Of a stretch of DNA of 64,000 bases, positions 38,414 to 47,356 are shown piece by piece. A program made the position numbers and the translations under genes. The stretch covers positions 2,549,501 through 2,613,500 of the forward strand of contig NZ_JAOVZQ010000001.1 in the NCBI RefSeq assembly GCF_026619435.1, given 5' to 3'. The notes below the pieces were generated by a model. That model was given only the letters and a program-made list of their open reading frames with translations, was not told where the DNA came from and ran no database searches. Numbering within the stretch: position 1 is the first letter of the stretch; each line of letters opens with the position of its first letter. The stretch comes from Hoeflea ulvae (lineage in GTDB: Bacteria > Pseudomonadota > Alphaproteobacteria > Rhizobiales > Rhizobiaceae).

Positions 38414-38437
38414 AACCCGGCCCTTCCTGGCCGGGTT
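38414..38437. terminator. Bidirectional terminator between phnU2 and the autotransporter gene
   Basis: A 9-base stem AACCCGGCC/GGCCGGGTT with a 6-base loop. On the minus strand it is followed by a T-run, so it is a good terminator for the autotransporter gene, and it also closes the AEP operon. Confidence 0.8.
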
Positions 38438-38495
38438 CATCTCTTTCTCGGTAAGCACCATGCCAGCCGGCCAGGTCCGGCGGCGCATTGCGATC

Positions 38496-40823
38496 TCAGA
38501 ATTTGACTTTCGCAAACACCTGAACGCTATTGCTGGTGTCATTGCTTGCCACCGTGCCGCGATAGGACACGCCAAACTGAAGGTTGTCATGCGACACGGG
38601 AGAAGCCTTGAAGCCGATGCCAAAATCCACGCTGCTGGAGTCCAGACCGTCAACCGGCAGGCTCATCTGTGGCAATCCGGCAAATTTCGCGGAATTGACC
38701 GCGGCGCTGCCGCTTTGTTCCGCATAGGCCACATGGCCGTAGGTGCCGATGTCCCAGGAGCTGGTGACGACGCGATAATTGGCTTTCAGTCCGATCCGCC
38801 CGATCGTGACATGGTCGTCCTGGTCGCCGATGGTCATGTTCCAGATGCCGGCGCCGGTTTCGGTGAATTCCTTGGTTGAAAGGTCGTAATATTCCAGCGA
38901 AGCAGTTGGTCCCACTTCAAAGGCGCCGAATCTGGTCATCCAGTCCGCCGTGATCGCACCGAACCACAGATCGGCATCGGTCTCGCCCTGAGCAGTGACA
39001 CCGGCCGGAATCACATTGCGCGAACTGGTAAAGTCCAGATTCTGGTAACCGGCCATCGCCTGGAAATTCAGGTGATCCCAGATATTGTTGCCGCGCGCAA
39101 AGACACCCGCGCCGAAGCCGTCGCTGTCGAGTGACCCCCGCCCGGCATCGATGGTCGCATCGGTCTGGAATCCGCCAAACAGGGCACCCAGTGAAAACTC
39201 GCTGGACACCTCTGACTCGATACCGGCCCAGAGCGAGCCGCTGGTCAGGTCAAAGCCGATATTGTTGGTTGTCCGGTCGAAGCTGGACACCGTCCCGTTG
39301 GCCGAAAGGAAGCCGCTCAGTGTGTCGGTCATCGACCATGTTGACCCCTGGGGCCCGTCGCCGATGCTGCCGAGGGAGTTGAGCGTAGCGACCTGCTCGC
39401 GGCCGGTTGCCAGTCCCGTTGCCATGTAGGTGCGAAGGAAGCTGTAGCCCAGCTCCTCGATCGCGTTCTGTTGCTGGGCGCGTGTCGGAAGCGCCATCAC
39501 CTGGGTGATCATCGCCTGGTGTCCGGGGTCAGCCGCCAGATAAGGAATATTGGCCGCGTCAATCGCGCCGGCCACCGCAAACTGCATCGGCGTCCCGGCC
39601 GCTTGAACGATGGGTGCATAGACCGGAACGATCCGGAGCGTGAATCCTTCCCCGACCAGGTCGGACACATCAAGCGAAAAGTTCAAGTTCAGATTCGCCA
39701 GATCCTCGATGGTGCCGGCTTCAAACAGCCCGTCCGCCTCCATCAGCGCCACGATATTGGCAGGAACCGCGCCGCCGTCCGAATAGGCCAGATCCGCCTT
39801 GGCAACGCCGAGCGCGGCCGCCAGTTGCTCGAGTCGCGCGTCCAGATTTGCCGTGCTCGCAACATTGCCGTAGATCCAGCCACCCGCGGCGGGGCTATTC
39901 CAGGCAATCAGCGCCGATTCGTCGGTCGGGTCGTTGTTGTCGTCCCAGAACATGCCGGTCGGGGCCATGTTCAGCGAAAGAAGCCCATTGCCGAAATTGG
40001 CTATATGGTAGGTGTTGAACAGTTCGATCCCGTTCACAACCGAGCCATCGGCACTCTGGATCGCGATGAAACCGGCACTCTTGTCATTGAAGAAGGCAAT
40101 ATCGCTTTCCTGACCACCGTCGCCGAACAGTCCGTCGGGAAAGAAAATCCGCTGCGTCGGGTTCTGGCCCACGGTGACGGCGCCATCAACCGTCTTGTAG
40201 ACCGTGCCATTGGCGTCCGTGAAACCATCATAATTCTGATACGCGGTCAAAATCCCGGCGTCGGTCAGCCACTCGGTTGCCTTGGGCTGCAGGGCCACGA
40301 GCTGGTCATAGGAAATCCCTGATGCCGATGTGGCCGTCTGGAAATTCGTGCCCGACCCGGTGCCAAGCACAAGCGACAGATCGAGAATGCGCGCGCCTGT
40401 CAGGTTGGTGGTTTTTCCGAAGGCAAAATACTCGGTGGTGCCGCCGGACGGACCGGTGGAGAAGCTCAGGTCAAGCACGCCGGGGCCGGTCAGGCGCGAC
40501 TTGAAGCGTTTGCCGAGGCCGGGCTCCGCATCGCAAGTAATGGGCGAATTGGCCATCAGGCAGTTGTAATCAAGGACGGTCACGGACCCGCCGCTCGAAG
40601 GTGAGAACCCGTTTCCGGACAATCGGTCGTCGTTGTTCGGATTGACCGTGACAGCCTTTATTCCGGGAGGTGAAACATCTTCCGTGACGTCGGAGAAAAC
40701 AAAGCCGTCTCCGGTCGGGCCATCAAAGTTCAGGATCTCGGCACTTGTTGCCGGAAAAGAAGCTCCAAGAAGTAATGCCAGCTGCGCGACAGTTGCAGTG
40801 AAATGGCGCATCGTTTTGTTCAT
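38496..40823 (-). CDS. Autotransporter outer-membrane protein with unknown passenger
   Basis: 775 residues from the ATG at 40823, which has GGAGG upstream. There is a signal peptide (MNKTMRHFTATVAQLALLLG...TSA), a passenger of about 460 residues, and a C-terminal beta-barrel at about 505-775 with alternating strands and a terminal Phe, typical of type V secretion. The passenger start (AEILNFDGPTGDGFVFSDVTEDV) resembles choice-of-anchor-type surface domains, but I cannot assign a function. Its many DxD-like and Asp/Asn-rich turns (DGLFGDGGQESD, DDNNDPTDES) suggest calcium binding. It stands alone between two unrelated regions. Confidence 0.87.
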   Translation of the reverse strand: MNKTMRHFTATVAQLALLLGASFPATSAEILNFDGPTGDGFVFSDVTEDVSPPGIKAVTVNPNNDDRLSGNGFSPSSGGSVTVLDYNCLMANSPITCDAEPGLGKRFKSRLTGPGVLDLSFSTGPSGGTTEYFAFGKTTNLTGARILDLSLVLGTGSGTNFQTATSASGISYDQLVALQPKATEWLTDAGILTAYQNYDGFTDANGTVYKTVDGAVTVGQNPTQRIFFPDGLFGDGGQESDIAFFNDKSAGFIAIQSADGSVVNGIELFNTYHIANFGNGLLSLNMAPTGMFWDDNNDPTDESALIAWNSPAAGGWIYGNVASTANLDARLEQLAAALGVAKADLAYSDGGAVPANIVALMEADGLFEAGTIEDLANLNLNFSLDVSDLVGEGFTLRIVPVYAPIVQAAGTPMQFAVAGAIDAANIPYLAADPGHQAMITQVMALPTRAQQQNAIEELGYSFLRTYMATGLATGREQVATLNSLGSIGDGPQGSTWSMTDTLSGFLSANGTVSSFDRTTNNIGFDLTSGSLWAGIESEVSSEFSLGALFGGFQTDATIDAGRGSLDSDGFGAGVFARGNNIWDHLNFQAMAGYQNLDFTSSRNVIPAGVTAQGETDADLWFGAITADWMTRFGAFEVGPTASLEYYDLSTKEFTETGAGIWNMTIGDQDDHVTIGRIGLKANYRVVTSSWDIGTYGHVAYAEQSGSAAVNSAKFAGLPQMSLPVDGLDSSSVDFGIGFKASPVSHDNLQFGVSYRGTVASNDTSNSVQVFAKVKF

Positions 40824-41330
40824 CCTGAATTCCTCCGTGGGGAACAAGGTTCCCTGTATCACATTGCCGGGACTCGATTCCCCAAGCAACCCCTCTATGG
40901 TCGCGGTTGTAAGACATGCATTGAGCGGGCTCAACAGGCGCTGCGCCTGAAGCCCCGAATTAAATCGAAACAATTGAATATATGAATCCTTAGTTGCCAA
41001 TCCGCCACAATACGGGGCACAAACTGCACAATCGGCCTCGCCTGCTTTCAGTCCGGGAGCTGCCAAAAGCGGATGAACGGCCCCGGTCCGCACCTCGCTC
41101 CGGAGTCGATGGCGCTTGCGTTCAAGCCGCTTGTCTGCGCTGTGGCATCTCCACTGGCAAATAGGTCTGTTCTTGCCGACAGGCTTGAATTAAACACACT
41201 TTCCTGTGCGAATGTGGGTCAGCGACGGTTGGTGTGCATCCGCCATAGCCCCTATGATGCATGACGCCTTCCACACCTTCAACCTGTCGGCCGCCTGCGG
41301 CCGACGCGATCCGCCCGCGAGCCATGGCCC
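40824..41330. other. 507-base intergenic region with two divergent promoters expected
   Basis: No credible gene on either strand. It must hold the autotransporter promoter (AT-rich near 40960-41000) and the mgtE leader. A perfect 9-base hairpin (GTCGGCCGC, two bases, complement) lies at 41286-41305, 25 bases before the mgtE start, and may affect its translation. I see no M-box riboswitch consensus. Confidence 0.45.
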
Positions 41331-42773
41331 ATGACAGATCCTGCCGACCGCGACGAAGACCTGACACCGCCGCCCGCATCCTCTGCCACGCCGGAGGCGA
41401 TGGATCATGACGAGATCTATGGCGAGGATGGCTCGATCCGGCAGGATTATCTGACCGCAATCGGGGCGGCGATTGCCGACCGCGACATCCTGTTCCTGCG
41501 CGAACATGTCATGCGCCTGCATGAATCCGAACTCGGCGACCTGCTTGAATCGATCAATGTCCAGCAACGCCACGCATTGGTTGCGCTGCTTGGAAACGAT
41601 TTCGATTTCGCCTCGCTGACCGAAGTCGACGAGGCCATCCGGCTGCAGATCATCGAGGCGCTGCCCAATGCCGGGATTGCCGAAGCCCTGGGCGAGCTCG
41701 ATTCCGATGACGCGGTCTATATTCTCGAAGACCTCGATGAGGAGGACCAGAAGGAAATCCTGGCGGCCCTGCCGTTCACTGAACGGGTGCGGCTGCGGCG
41801 CTCGCTGGATTACCCCGAAGACACTGCCGGGCGGCGGATGCAGACCGAATTCGTGGCCGTGCCGCCGTTCTGGACGGTCGGCCAGACCATCGACTACATG
41901 CGCGACGAGGAGGACCTGCCGGAAAGCTTCAGCCAGATCTTCGTCATCGATCCGACCTTCAAGCTGCTCGGCTCGGTCGATCTCGACCGCATCCTGCGCA
42001 CCAAGCGCCAGGTCCGCATCGAGGATGTGATGGAGGAGGCGCGCTATCGCATCGACGCCGAAATGGACCAGGAAGAAGCAGCCCAGCTGTTCGAGCAGTA
42101 CGACCTTCTGTCGGCCGCGGTGGTGGACGAGAACGAACGCCTCGTCGGCGTGCTGACCATCGATGACGTGGTCGACGTGATCCACCAGGAGGCCGATGAG
42201 GACATCAAGCGCCTGGGCGGTGTTGGCGACGAGGAGCTCTCCGACTCGATCCTGTCGACGGTGCGCTCGCGTTTCAGCTGGCTGCTGATCAATCTGGGCA
42301 CCGCGATTCTGGCCTCCGGCGTCATCAGCCTGTTTGACGCGACCATCGAGCAGATGGTGGCGCTCGCCGTGCTGATGCCGATCGTGGCCTCGATGGGCGG
42401 CAATGCCGGCACCCAGACCATGACCGTGACCGTGCGCGCGCTGGCGACGCGGGATCTCGACATCTACAATGCCGGCCGCATCATCCGGCGCGAGGCCGCA
42501 GTCGGCCTGATCAACGGGATCCTGTTTGCGGTGATCATCGGCGTGGTTGCCGGCGGCTGGTTTGCAAGTCCCGGACTGGGCGGCATCATTGCCGCGGCGA
42601 TGGTGGTCAACATGCTGGCCGCGGCGCTGGCCGGTATCCTGCTGCCGCTGTTTCTGGACAAGGTCGGCGCCGACCCCGCCATTGCCTCGGCCGTGTTCGT
42701 CACCACCGTCACCGATGTGGTCGGCTTTTTCGCATTCCTGGGACTGGCCGGGTGGTGGCTGTCGATGGCCTGA
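41331..42773 (+). CDS. mgtE: Magnesium transporter MgtE
   Basis: 480 residues in the standard order: MgtE_N helical domain at about 45-145 (LLESINVQQRHALVALLG, DSDDAVYILEDLDEEDQKEIL), two CBS domains at about 150-275, and five membrane helices from about 300 to the end. The pore helix (VALAVLMPIVASMGGNAGTQTMT) is the family signature. The cytoplasmic part closes the channel when magnesium is high. It stands alone, preceded by a long leader with a hairpin. Confidence 0.97.
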   Translation: MTDPADRDEDLTPPPASSATPEAMDHDEIYGEDGSIRQDYLTAIGAAIADRDILFLREHVMRLHESELGDLLESINVQQRHALVALLGNDFDFASLTEVDEAIRLQIIEALPNAGIAEALGELDSDDAVYILEDLDEEDQKEILAALPFTERVRLRRSLDYPEDTAGRRMQTEFVAVPPFWTVGQTIDYMRDEEDLPESFSQIFVIDPTFKLLGSVDLDRILRTKRQVRIEDVMEEARYRIDAEMDQEEAAQLFEQYDLLSAAVVDENERLVGVLTIDDVVDVIHQEADEDIKRLGGVGDEELSDSILSTVRSRFSWLLINLGTAILASGVISLFDATIEQMVALAVLMPIVASMGGNAGTQTMTVTVRALATRDLDIYNAGRIIRREAAVGLINGILFAVIIGVVAGGWFASPGLGGIIAAAMVVNMLAAALAGILLPLFLDKVGADPAIASAVFVTTVTDVVGFFAFLGLAGWWLSMA

Positions 42774-42809
42774 TTTCTCCATCCTTGCCGGTAGTCATGA
42801 CGCAAATAT

Positions 42810-42835
42810 TGACCTATACGTAAGCGTAATAGTCA
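42810..42835. promoter_or_regulatory. Dyad operator before the MerR gene
   Basis: TGACnnnTACG, four bases, CGTAnnnGTCA: an 8-of-11 matched inverted repeat centred at 42822-42823, about 26 bases before the TTG start of the MerR gene. This is the position expected for autoregulation. Confidence 0.5.
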
Positions 42836-42860
42836 TGGCAATTTTCAGGAATGATCCGCA

Positions 42861-43247
42861 TTGGACAAGTACTACACCATCACCGAATTGACCCGCGAGT
42901 TCGGCATTTCGACCCGGACCCTGCGGTACTATGAGGACGAGGGTCTGGTCCAGCCTGAGCGCCGCGGCAGGACCCGGCTGTTCCGCTCCGCCGACCGCCG
43001 CCTGATCCAGGAAATCCTGCGCGGGCGCCGTATCGGCTTCACCATCGCCGAGATCCGCGAGATCATACAGGTCTACAAGGACCCGCCCGGCGAGGCAGGG
43101 CAATTGCGGCTGCTGATGCGCAAGATCGAGGAAAAGCGCGAGGATCTGCGCCAGAAGCGCAAGGATATCGAGGAAACCCTGCTGGAACTCGACAATATCG
43201 AGGAATCCTGCCTGACTCGTCTCGCCGAAATCGGTGTCAACACCTGA
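42861..43247 (+). CDS. MerR family transcriptional regulator
   Basis: 128 residues. The MerR HTH is at 3-70 (YTITELTREFGISTRTLRYYEDEGLVQPERRGRTRLF) followed by a long dimerisation coiled coil (LRLLMRKIEEKREDLRQKRKDIEETLLELDNIEES). There is no metal-binding cysteine pair like MerR or ZntR, so it fits the MerR/LiuR-like group that controls branched-chain or fatty-acid breakdown. The start is a TTG at 42861 with AGGA ten bases upstream. No obvious target gene is adjacent. Confidence 0.9.
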   Translation: MDKYYTITELTREFGISTRTLRYYEDEGLVQPERRGRTRLFRSADRRLIQEILRGRRIGFTIAEIREIIQVYKDPPGEAGQLRLLMRKIEEKREDLRQKRKDIEETLLELDNIEESCLTRLAEIGVNT

Positions 43248-43282
43248 CAACACTTCGTCTGGTATCGCCGGATCTCACGAAT

Positions 43283-43314
43283 GTCCCGCCCGGATGAAAC
43301 CATCTGGGCGGGAC
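43283..43314. terminator. Long hairpin between convergent MerR and racemase genes
   Basis: A 14-base stem starting GTCCCGCCC, with a single G-U type mismatch and an AAAC loop. No T-run follows, but the position between two convergent genes supports bidirectional termination. Confidence 0.6.
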
Positions 43315-43389
43315 AGGCAGTCGGGATCTGCGATGACAGCCCGCAAGCGGGCATTGCCCGGCCTGCGGCCTGTCGACAGACGCGTCAGG

Positions 43390-44405
43390 TCACCTGACCA
43401 CGAACCCGCGGCCGATGGGGTCGGTGTCGTCGAGCAGCCATTTTGCGTAGCCTGTCACCTTGGCGGTGCCCTTGACTGTCGGTATCACGGCCCGCTGGCT
43501 GCCGAGCATCGTTTCGCCGATCAGTTCGCCTTCGAAGCGGCCGATGCCGAGCAGTCCCTCGGACCGGATTTTCTGGTTCAGCCCGATCTTGCCGCGCGCC
43601 TCGAACACGGCCATCATCATGGATGTACCGGTGCCGCCGGGCGAACGGTCAAGCTTGCCGTCGCTGAAGACGTGCACATTGCGGTACAGACTGTCGGCGT
43701 GGTCCGGCTCCTGCCAGAATGTGGTGAAGTTCAATCCGCGGATATGTGGTTTCGTCGGATGCTGAACGTCCATTTTCGCATTGATCTGATCCTTCACCAT
43801 CACGCCCAGGTCAGACAGCATCCGGCCATTGTCGGGGCCGATTGGCTTGTCCGCATAGGGCCATTTGACGACGGCAAAAAAGTTGCCGCCGAATGCGATG
43901 TCTGCCACGACGCCCTCGACTCCGGGCAGCTCCACCGGCACGTCCTGCGCCAGCACGAAGGCCGGCACGTTCTGGAACCGGGTCCAGGCGACCTGGCCAT
44001 TCTCACGGCCCACTTCCGATGTCACCGGACCGGCCGGTGTTTCAAACCGGATCTTGACCACATCGCCGCCGTCGTCATGAACCATGCCGTGCGAAACCAT
44101 CGCCATCGACAGCGCGATGGTGCCATGACCGCACATTTCCATGAAGTCGTCGCCGTCGCACCACAGCATCCCGGCGTCGAATTCAGGGCTCGAGGGGGCG
44201 TCACGAACACGCCGACCATGTCATGATGGCCTCTTGGCTCCCGGAGCAGTCCTGTGCGCACCGTGTCGTAATGCTGACGAATAAAATCGCGTTTCTCAAC
44301 GATGCCGAGACCGTGAGGATAGGGAATGGCACCCGGAATGATGCATGTCTCTTCACCGTCGGTATGGGTGTAAATGACATCGATGAAACGGTTGGGGGTC
44401 ATCAT
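43390..44405 (-). pseudogene. Proline racemase family enzyme (hydroxyproline epimerase/dehydratase type), frameshifted
   Basis: The start is one of two adjacent ATGs at 44405/44402. The frame breaks in a run of five G at 44194-44198; one added base restores TPPSSPEFDAGMLWCDG. The joined protein is about 337 residues. The first catalytic Cys (about Cys91, EMCGHGTIAL) is present, but the second site reads DRSPGGTGTS with Gly near 256 where epimerases have Cys and trans-3-hydroxyproline dehydratases have Thr. It is followed by a TRAP importer with a GATase-AraC regulator beyond, a common hydroxyproline catabolic arrangement. The exact reaction cannot be set. Confidence 0.85.
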
Positions 44406-44436
44406 GGACGATAGCCTTCTTTCATAAGTTTCGGTT

Positions 44437-45717
44437 TTAGAGGCCCAGGGCGCGCGGCAGCCAGAGCACGAGCGCGTCGGGAAACAGGATGACTGCGAGC
44501 AGAACAAGCACCATCACGGCGATGAAGGGGAGGTTGGCGCGCGTCAGCGACAGCATGTCCACCTTGGCGATGACACTCGTTATGAACAGCGCCGCGCCGA
44601 CCGGCGGGGTCTGCTGACCGATTCCCCAGCAGAGCACGACGACCATGCCGAAATGCACCGGATCTATGCCCAGCAGGTTGATGGCCGGGAAGAACAGCGG
44701 AACGATGATGAAAATCATTGCGATCCCGTCGAGAAACGTTCCGGCCACGATCATCACGGCGCTGAGCAGGATCAGGAACATCACCGGCGACAGGTCCATT
44801 TCCGCAAGCGGGCTGAGGATGCTCTGGGCCAGCTGCTCATAGGTGAAGGCGTAGCCCATCACATGTGCAGCCGCAGTGACCAGCATCACCGCTCCGCTGA
44901 GGACCGCTGCCTCGCACAGGGTCTGGTAGAGCATTCTCGGCGTCAGGGTCCTGTAGTAGAAGACACCGACCGCCGTGCCGTAGACCACCGCCACGGCGGA
45001 TGCCTCGGTGGCTGTGAACACGCCGCCAAGAATGCCGCCGAGAATGATCGCCGGCATCAGCAGGGCCGGAAGGGCATGGGCAAAGGCCGCAACGGCGCGC
45101 CTTGCCGAAAACGGCGCCTCGACCGGATAGCCTTCGCGGATCGAGATCAGCCATGCCACCAGGATCAATGCCAGTCCCAGCAGCACGCCCGAGATCAGGC
45201 CTGCCGCAAACAGCGCACCGGTGGAAATGCCGAGATAGGCTCCCAGGATCACCATGGGGACGCTCGGCGGGATGATGATGCCGATGGTGGACGAGGCCGC
45301 GGTCACCGCGCCGGTGAAGGCACGGCTGTATCCGCGCTTGACCATCGGATCGATCAGCATGCCGCCCACGGCAGCGGTGTCCGACATCGAGGTGCCGCTC
45401 ATGCCGGCAAAGAACATCGAGGTGACCACATTGACGGCAGCCAGGCCGCCGCGCATCTGGCCGACAAGCGTTTTGGCAAATTCGACCAGGTGTCCGGAAA
45501 TTCCGCTGCGGGTCATGATCTGACCGGCAAGGATGAACAGCGGCACGGCCAGAAGCGGGAAGCTTTGAACGCCGCGATAGAGCCTTTGCGCCACGATCAG
45601 CTGATCAACATCGGCCAACCAGAAGATGCCGATGGCAATGGAGACGAGGGCGAAGGCGATCGGAACGCCAAGCCCGATGAGGCCGAGAAGAACACACAGT
45701 GTCAGGAGTAGGGTCAT
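44437..45717 (-). CDS. dctM: TRAP transporter large permease (DctM)
   Basis: 426 residues, the standard length, with about 12 membrane segments. Family blocks include GVPIAFALVSIAIGIFW, FAGMSGTSMSDTAAVGGMLIDPMVKRGY and STIGIIIPPSVPMVILG. It is the sodium-coupled channel of the second TRAP system in the window, clearly different from the long-form DctM at 16.6-18.2 kb. It lies 9 bases after dctQ and 31 bases before the racemase-family gene, supporting hydroxyproline or a related imino acid as cargo. Confidence 0.95.
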   Translation of the reverse strand: MTLLLTLCVLLGLIGLGVPIAFALVSIAIGIFWLADVDQLIVAQRLYRGVQSFPLLAVPLFILAGQIMTRSGISGHLVEFAKTLVGQMRGGLAAVNVVTSMFFAGMSGTSMSDTAAVGGMLIDPMVKRGYSRAFTGAVTAASSTIGIIIPPSVPMVILGAYLGISTGALFAAGLISGVLLGLALILVAWLISIREGYPVEAPFSARRAVAAFAHALPALLMPAIILGGILGGVFTATEASAVAVVYGTAVGVFYYRTLTPRMLYQTLCEAAVLSGAVMLVTAAAHVMGYAFTYEQLAQSILSPLAEMDLSPVMFLILLSAVMIVAGTFLDGIAMIFIIVPLFFPAINLLGIDPVHFGMVVVLCWGIGQQTPPVGAALFITSVIAKVDMLSLTRANLPFIAVMVLVLLAVILFPDALVLWLPRALGL

Positions 45718-45726
45718 GGCCGCGCC

Positions 45727-46230
45727 TCAGATTTCTGCTGACAGAGAGTCGGGTGAGGGGTCGACCGGTTCCTGTCCGCGCGCCAGCCGCAGCAGGCCGC
45801 GAACGGCATTCCACAGCGCGTCAAGGCAAATCAGACCGCCCGCGATCGGGATGGCGATGTAGTACCAGGCCGTGGAGATCTCCAGCACGTTCGTGGTCTG
45901 GTCGACAAAACGAAGCACCTGCCGTCCTCCATGCCACGCCATGATCCAGCCGATTGTTGCGATCACGGCCTGGTTGAAAAGGAACAAGGCTCCTCGTGCC
46001 CAGAAGGGCAGGCGACGGACCAGCATGTCGACCTTGAGATGGGCGTTCCGGCGCAATGCCAGATAGCCGCCCAGGAAGGTGATGTAGGTCAGCAGAGCCA
46101 GCGAGACTTCGAAACTCCAGCTCAGGGCGGAGTCTAGGACGTAGCGGTAGATGACCGCGATGAAGGCAACCCCGACCGCGGCGACGAGAAGCGCCGCGAT
46201 CAAGGCTTCAAGAATCTTGTTGATGATCAC
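45727..46230 (-). CDS. dctQ: TRAP transporter small permease (DctQ)
   Basis: 167 residues with four membrane segments. The DctQ signature region is VIYRYVLDSALSWSFEVSLALLTYITFLGGYLALRRNAHLKVDML (about 25-70). It couples DctP and DctM. It lies 18 bases after dctP in the same operon. Length and topology are normal, in contrast to the long DctQ at 18.2-19.1 kb. Confidence 0.94.
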   Translation of the reverse strand: MIINKILEALIAALLVAAVGVAFIAVIYRYVLDSALSWSFEVSLALLTYITFLGGYLALRRNAHLKVDMLVRRLPFWARGALFLFNQAVIATIGWIMAWHGGRQVLRFVDQTTNVLEISTAWYYIAIPIAGGLICLDALWNAVRGLLRLARGQEPVDPSPDSLSAEI

Positions 46231-46248
46231 GGCGCTTCCTCCGGTTTC

Positions 46249-47235
46249 TTAAGGCCGAGCGGCGGTGATGAGGTCGATCAGTTCCTGCGCATCCGCAGGC
46301 TGTTCCGACGCCCACTCGGTCCAGATCGATGCCGAGGCCTGGGTGAAGGCCGGGATGTCGGCCTCGTTCACATTCATGCCCTTGTCCTTGAGAAAGGTGA
46401 CGATCTCGGCATCGGCGGTGGTGCCCAGTTCGACCGAATAGGCCTCGGCCGCATCGCCTGCCTGCATCACCGCTTCCTGTTGCTCGGCAGACAGGGCCTG
46501 GAACTTGTCCTCGCTGATCAGCAGATAGGTGATGGTGTAGAGATGGTTGGTCAGCGACAGATAGTCCTGCACTTCATAAAAGCGCTGGGATTTCACCCAG
46601 ATCACCGGGTTTTCCTGTCCGTCAAACACGCCGGTCTGCAGCGCCGAGTACAGCTCGCTGAACGGCAGGGGCGAGGCATTGGCGCCGTAATGGTTGAAAA
46701 TCTTGATGCGCAGCGCACTGCCCGGAGTGCGCATCTTGACGCCCTTCAGGTCGTCCGGGGTCACGATCGGGCGGACGCTGTTGGTGATCTGACGAAAGCC
46801 GCCTTCGAGGAAGCCGACAACGCGAAGACCCTTGGCGAGCAGCATCTCTTCGATCTTCTTGCCCGCTTCGCCGTCGATGGCGGCCTTGACATGATCACGG
46901 CCGGAAAAGATGTAGGGCAGCGCGGTGGCCCCGAGTTCCGGCAGGATATTGGTGATGGGTGTTTCCACCGTGGCCATATCCAGCAGGCCGGTCTGCATGG
47001 CTTCCAGGGAGCTTTCCTGGTCTCCCAGCGCGCTGTTGGCAAAGATCTGGACCTCGACGCTGGAATCGGTCTGTTGGGCGAGGACTTCGCGGAAGCGCTC
47101 GACCGACTGATAGGCAATCGATTCCTCGTTGCCGGGGATGCTGACCTTGAAGGAATGTTCCTGGGCCGAAACAGGCAAGCTGATGGCCATGGATCCGGCA
47201 ACCAGGGTGGCGATGGAAAGTGCACGTAGAGTCAT
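46249..47235 (-). CDS. dctP: TRAP transporter substrate-binding protein (DctP)
   Basis: 328 residues with a signal peptide cleaved after PVSAQ. The DctP fold is clear: SVERFREVLAQQTDSSVEVQIFANSALGD, the ligand-Arg region LKGVKMRTPGSALRIKIFNHYGANASPLPFSELYSALQTGVFDGQENP. It is the first gene of a dctPQM-racemase operon, and is divergent from a GATase-AraC regulator with about 120 bases between. The probable ligand is hydroxyproline or a similar imino or amino acid, judging only from the neighbours. Confidence 0.95.
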   Translation of the reverse strand: MTLRALSIATLVAGSMAISLPVSAQEHSFKVSIPGNEESIAYQSVERFREVLAQQTDSSVEVQIFANSALGDQESSLEAMQTGLLDMATVETPITNILPELGATALPYIFSGRDHVKAAIDGEAGKKIEEMLLAKGLRVVGFLEGGFRQITNSVRPIVTPDDLKGVKMRTPGSALRIKIFNHYGANASPLPFSELYSALQTGVFDGQENPVIWVKSQRFYEVQDYLSLTNHLYTITYLLISEDKFQALSAEQQEAVMQAGDAAEAYSVELGTTADAEIVTFLKDKGMNVNEADIPAFTQASASIWTEWASEQPADAQELIDLITAARP

Positions 47236-47356
47236 TTTTTAAACCTCTCAGTTTGGTGTTCCCTTGGGAGAAGGTAGACAGAGACGGACGAGAGAAATAG
47301 GATGATTTGGTCGCGGAATTGTACATTTCGGACATTTGCGATCAGGATCATATGAG

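Noticed and set aside
41186..41330. Magnesium riboswitch before mgtE
   Set aside because: The leader has a strong hairpin at 41286-41305 but none of the conserved M-box blocks I would expect, so only a hairpin is reported.
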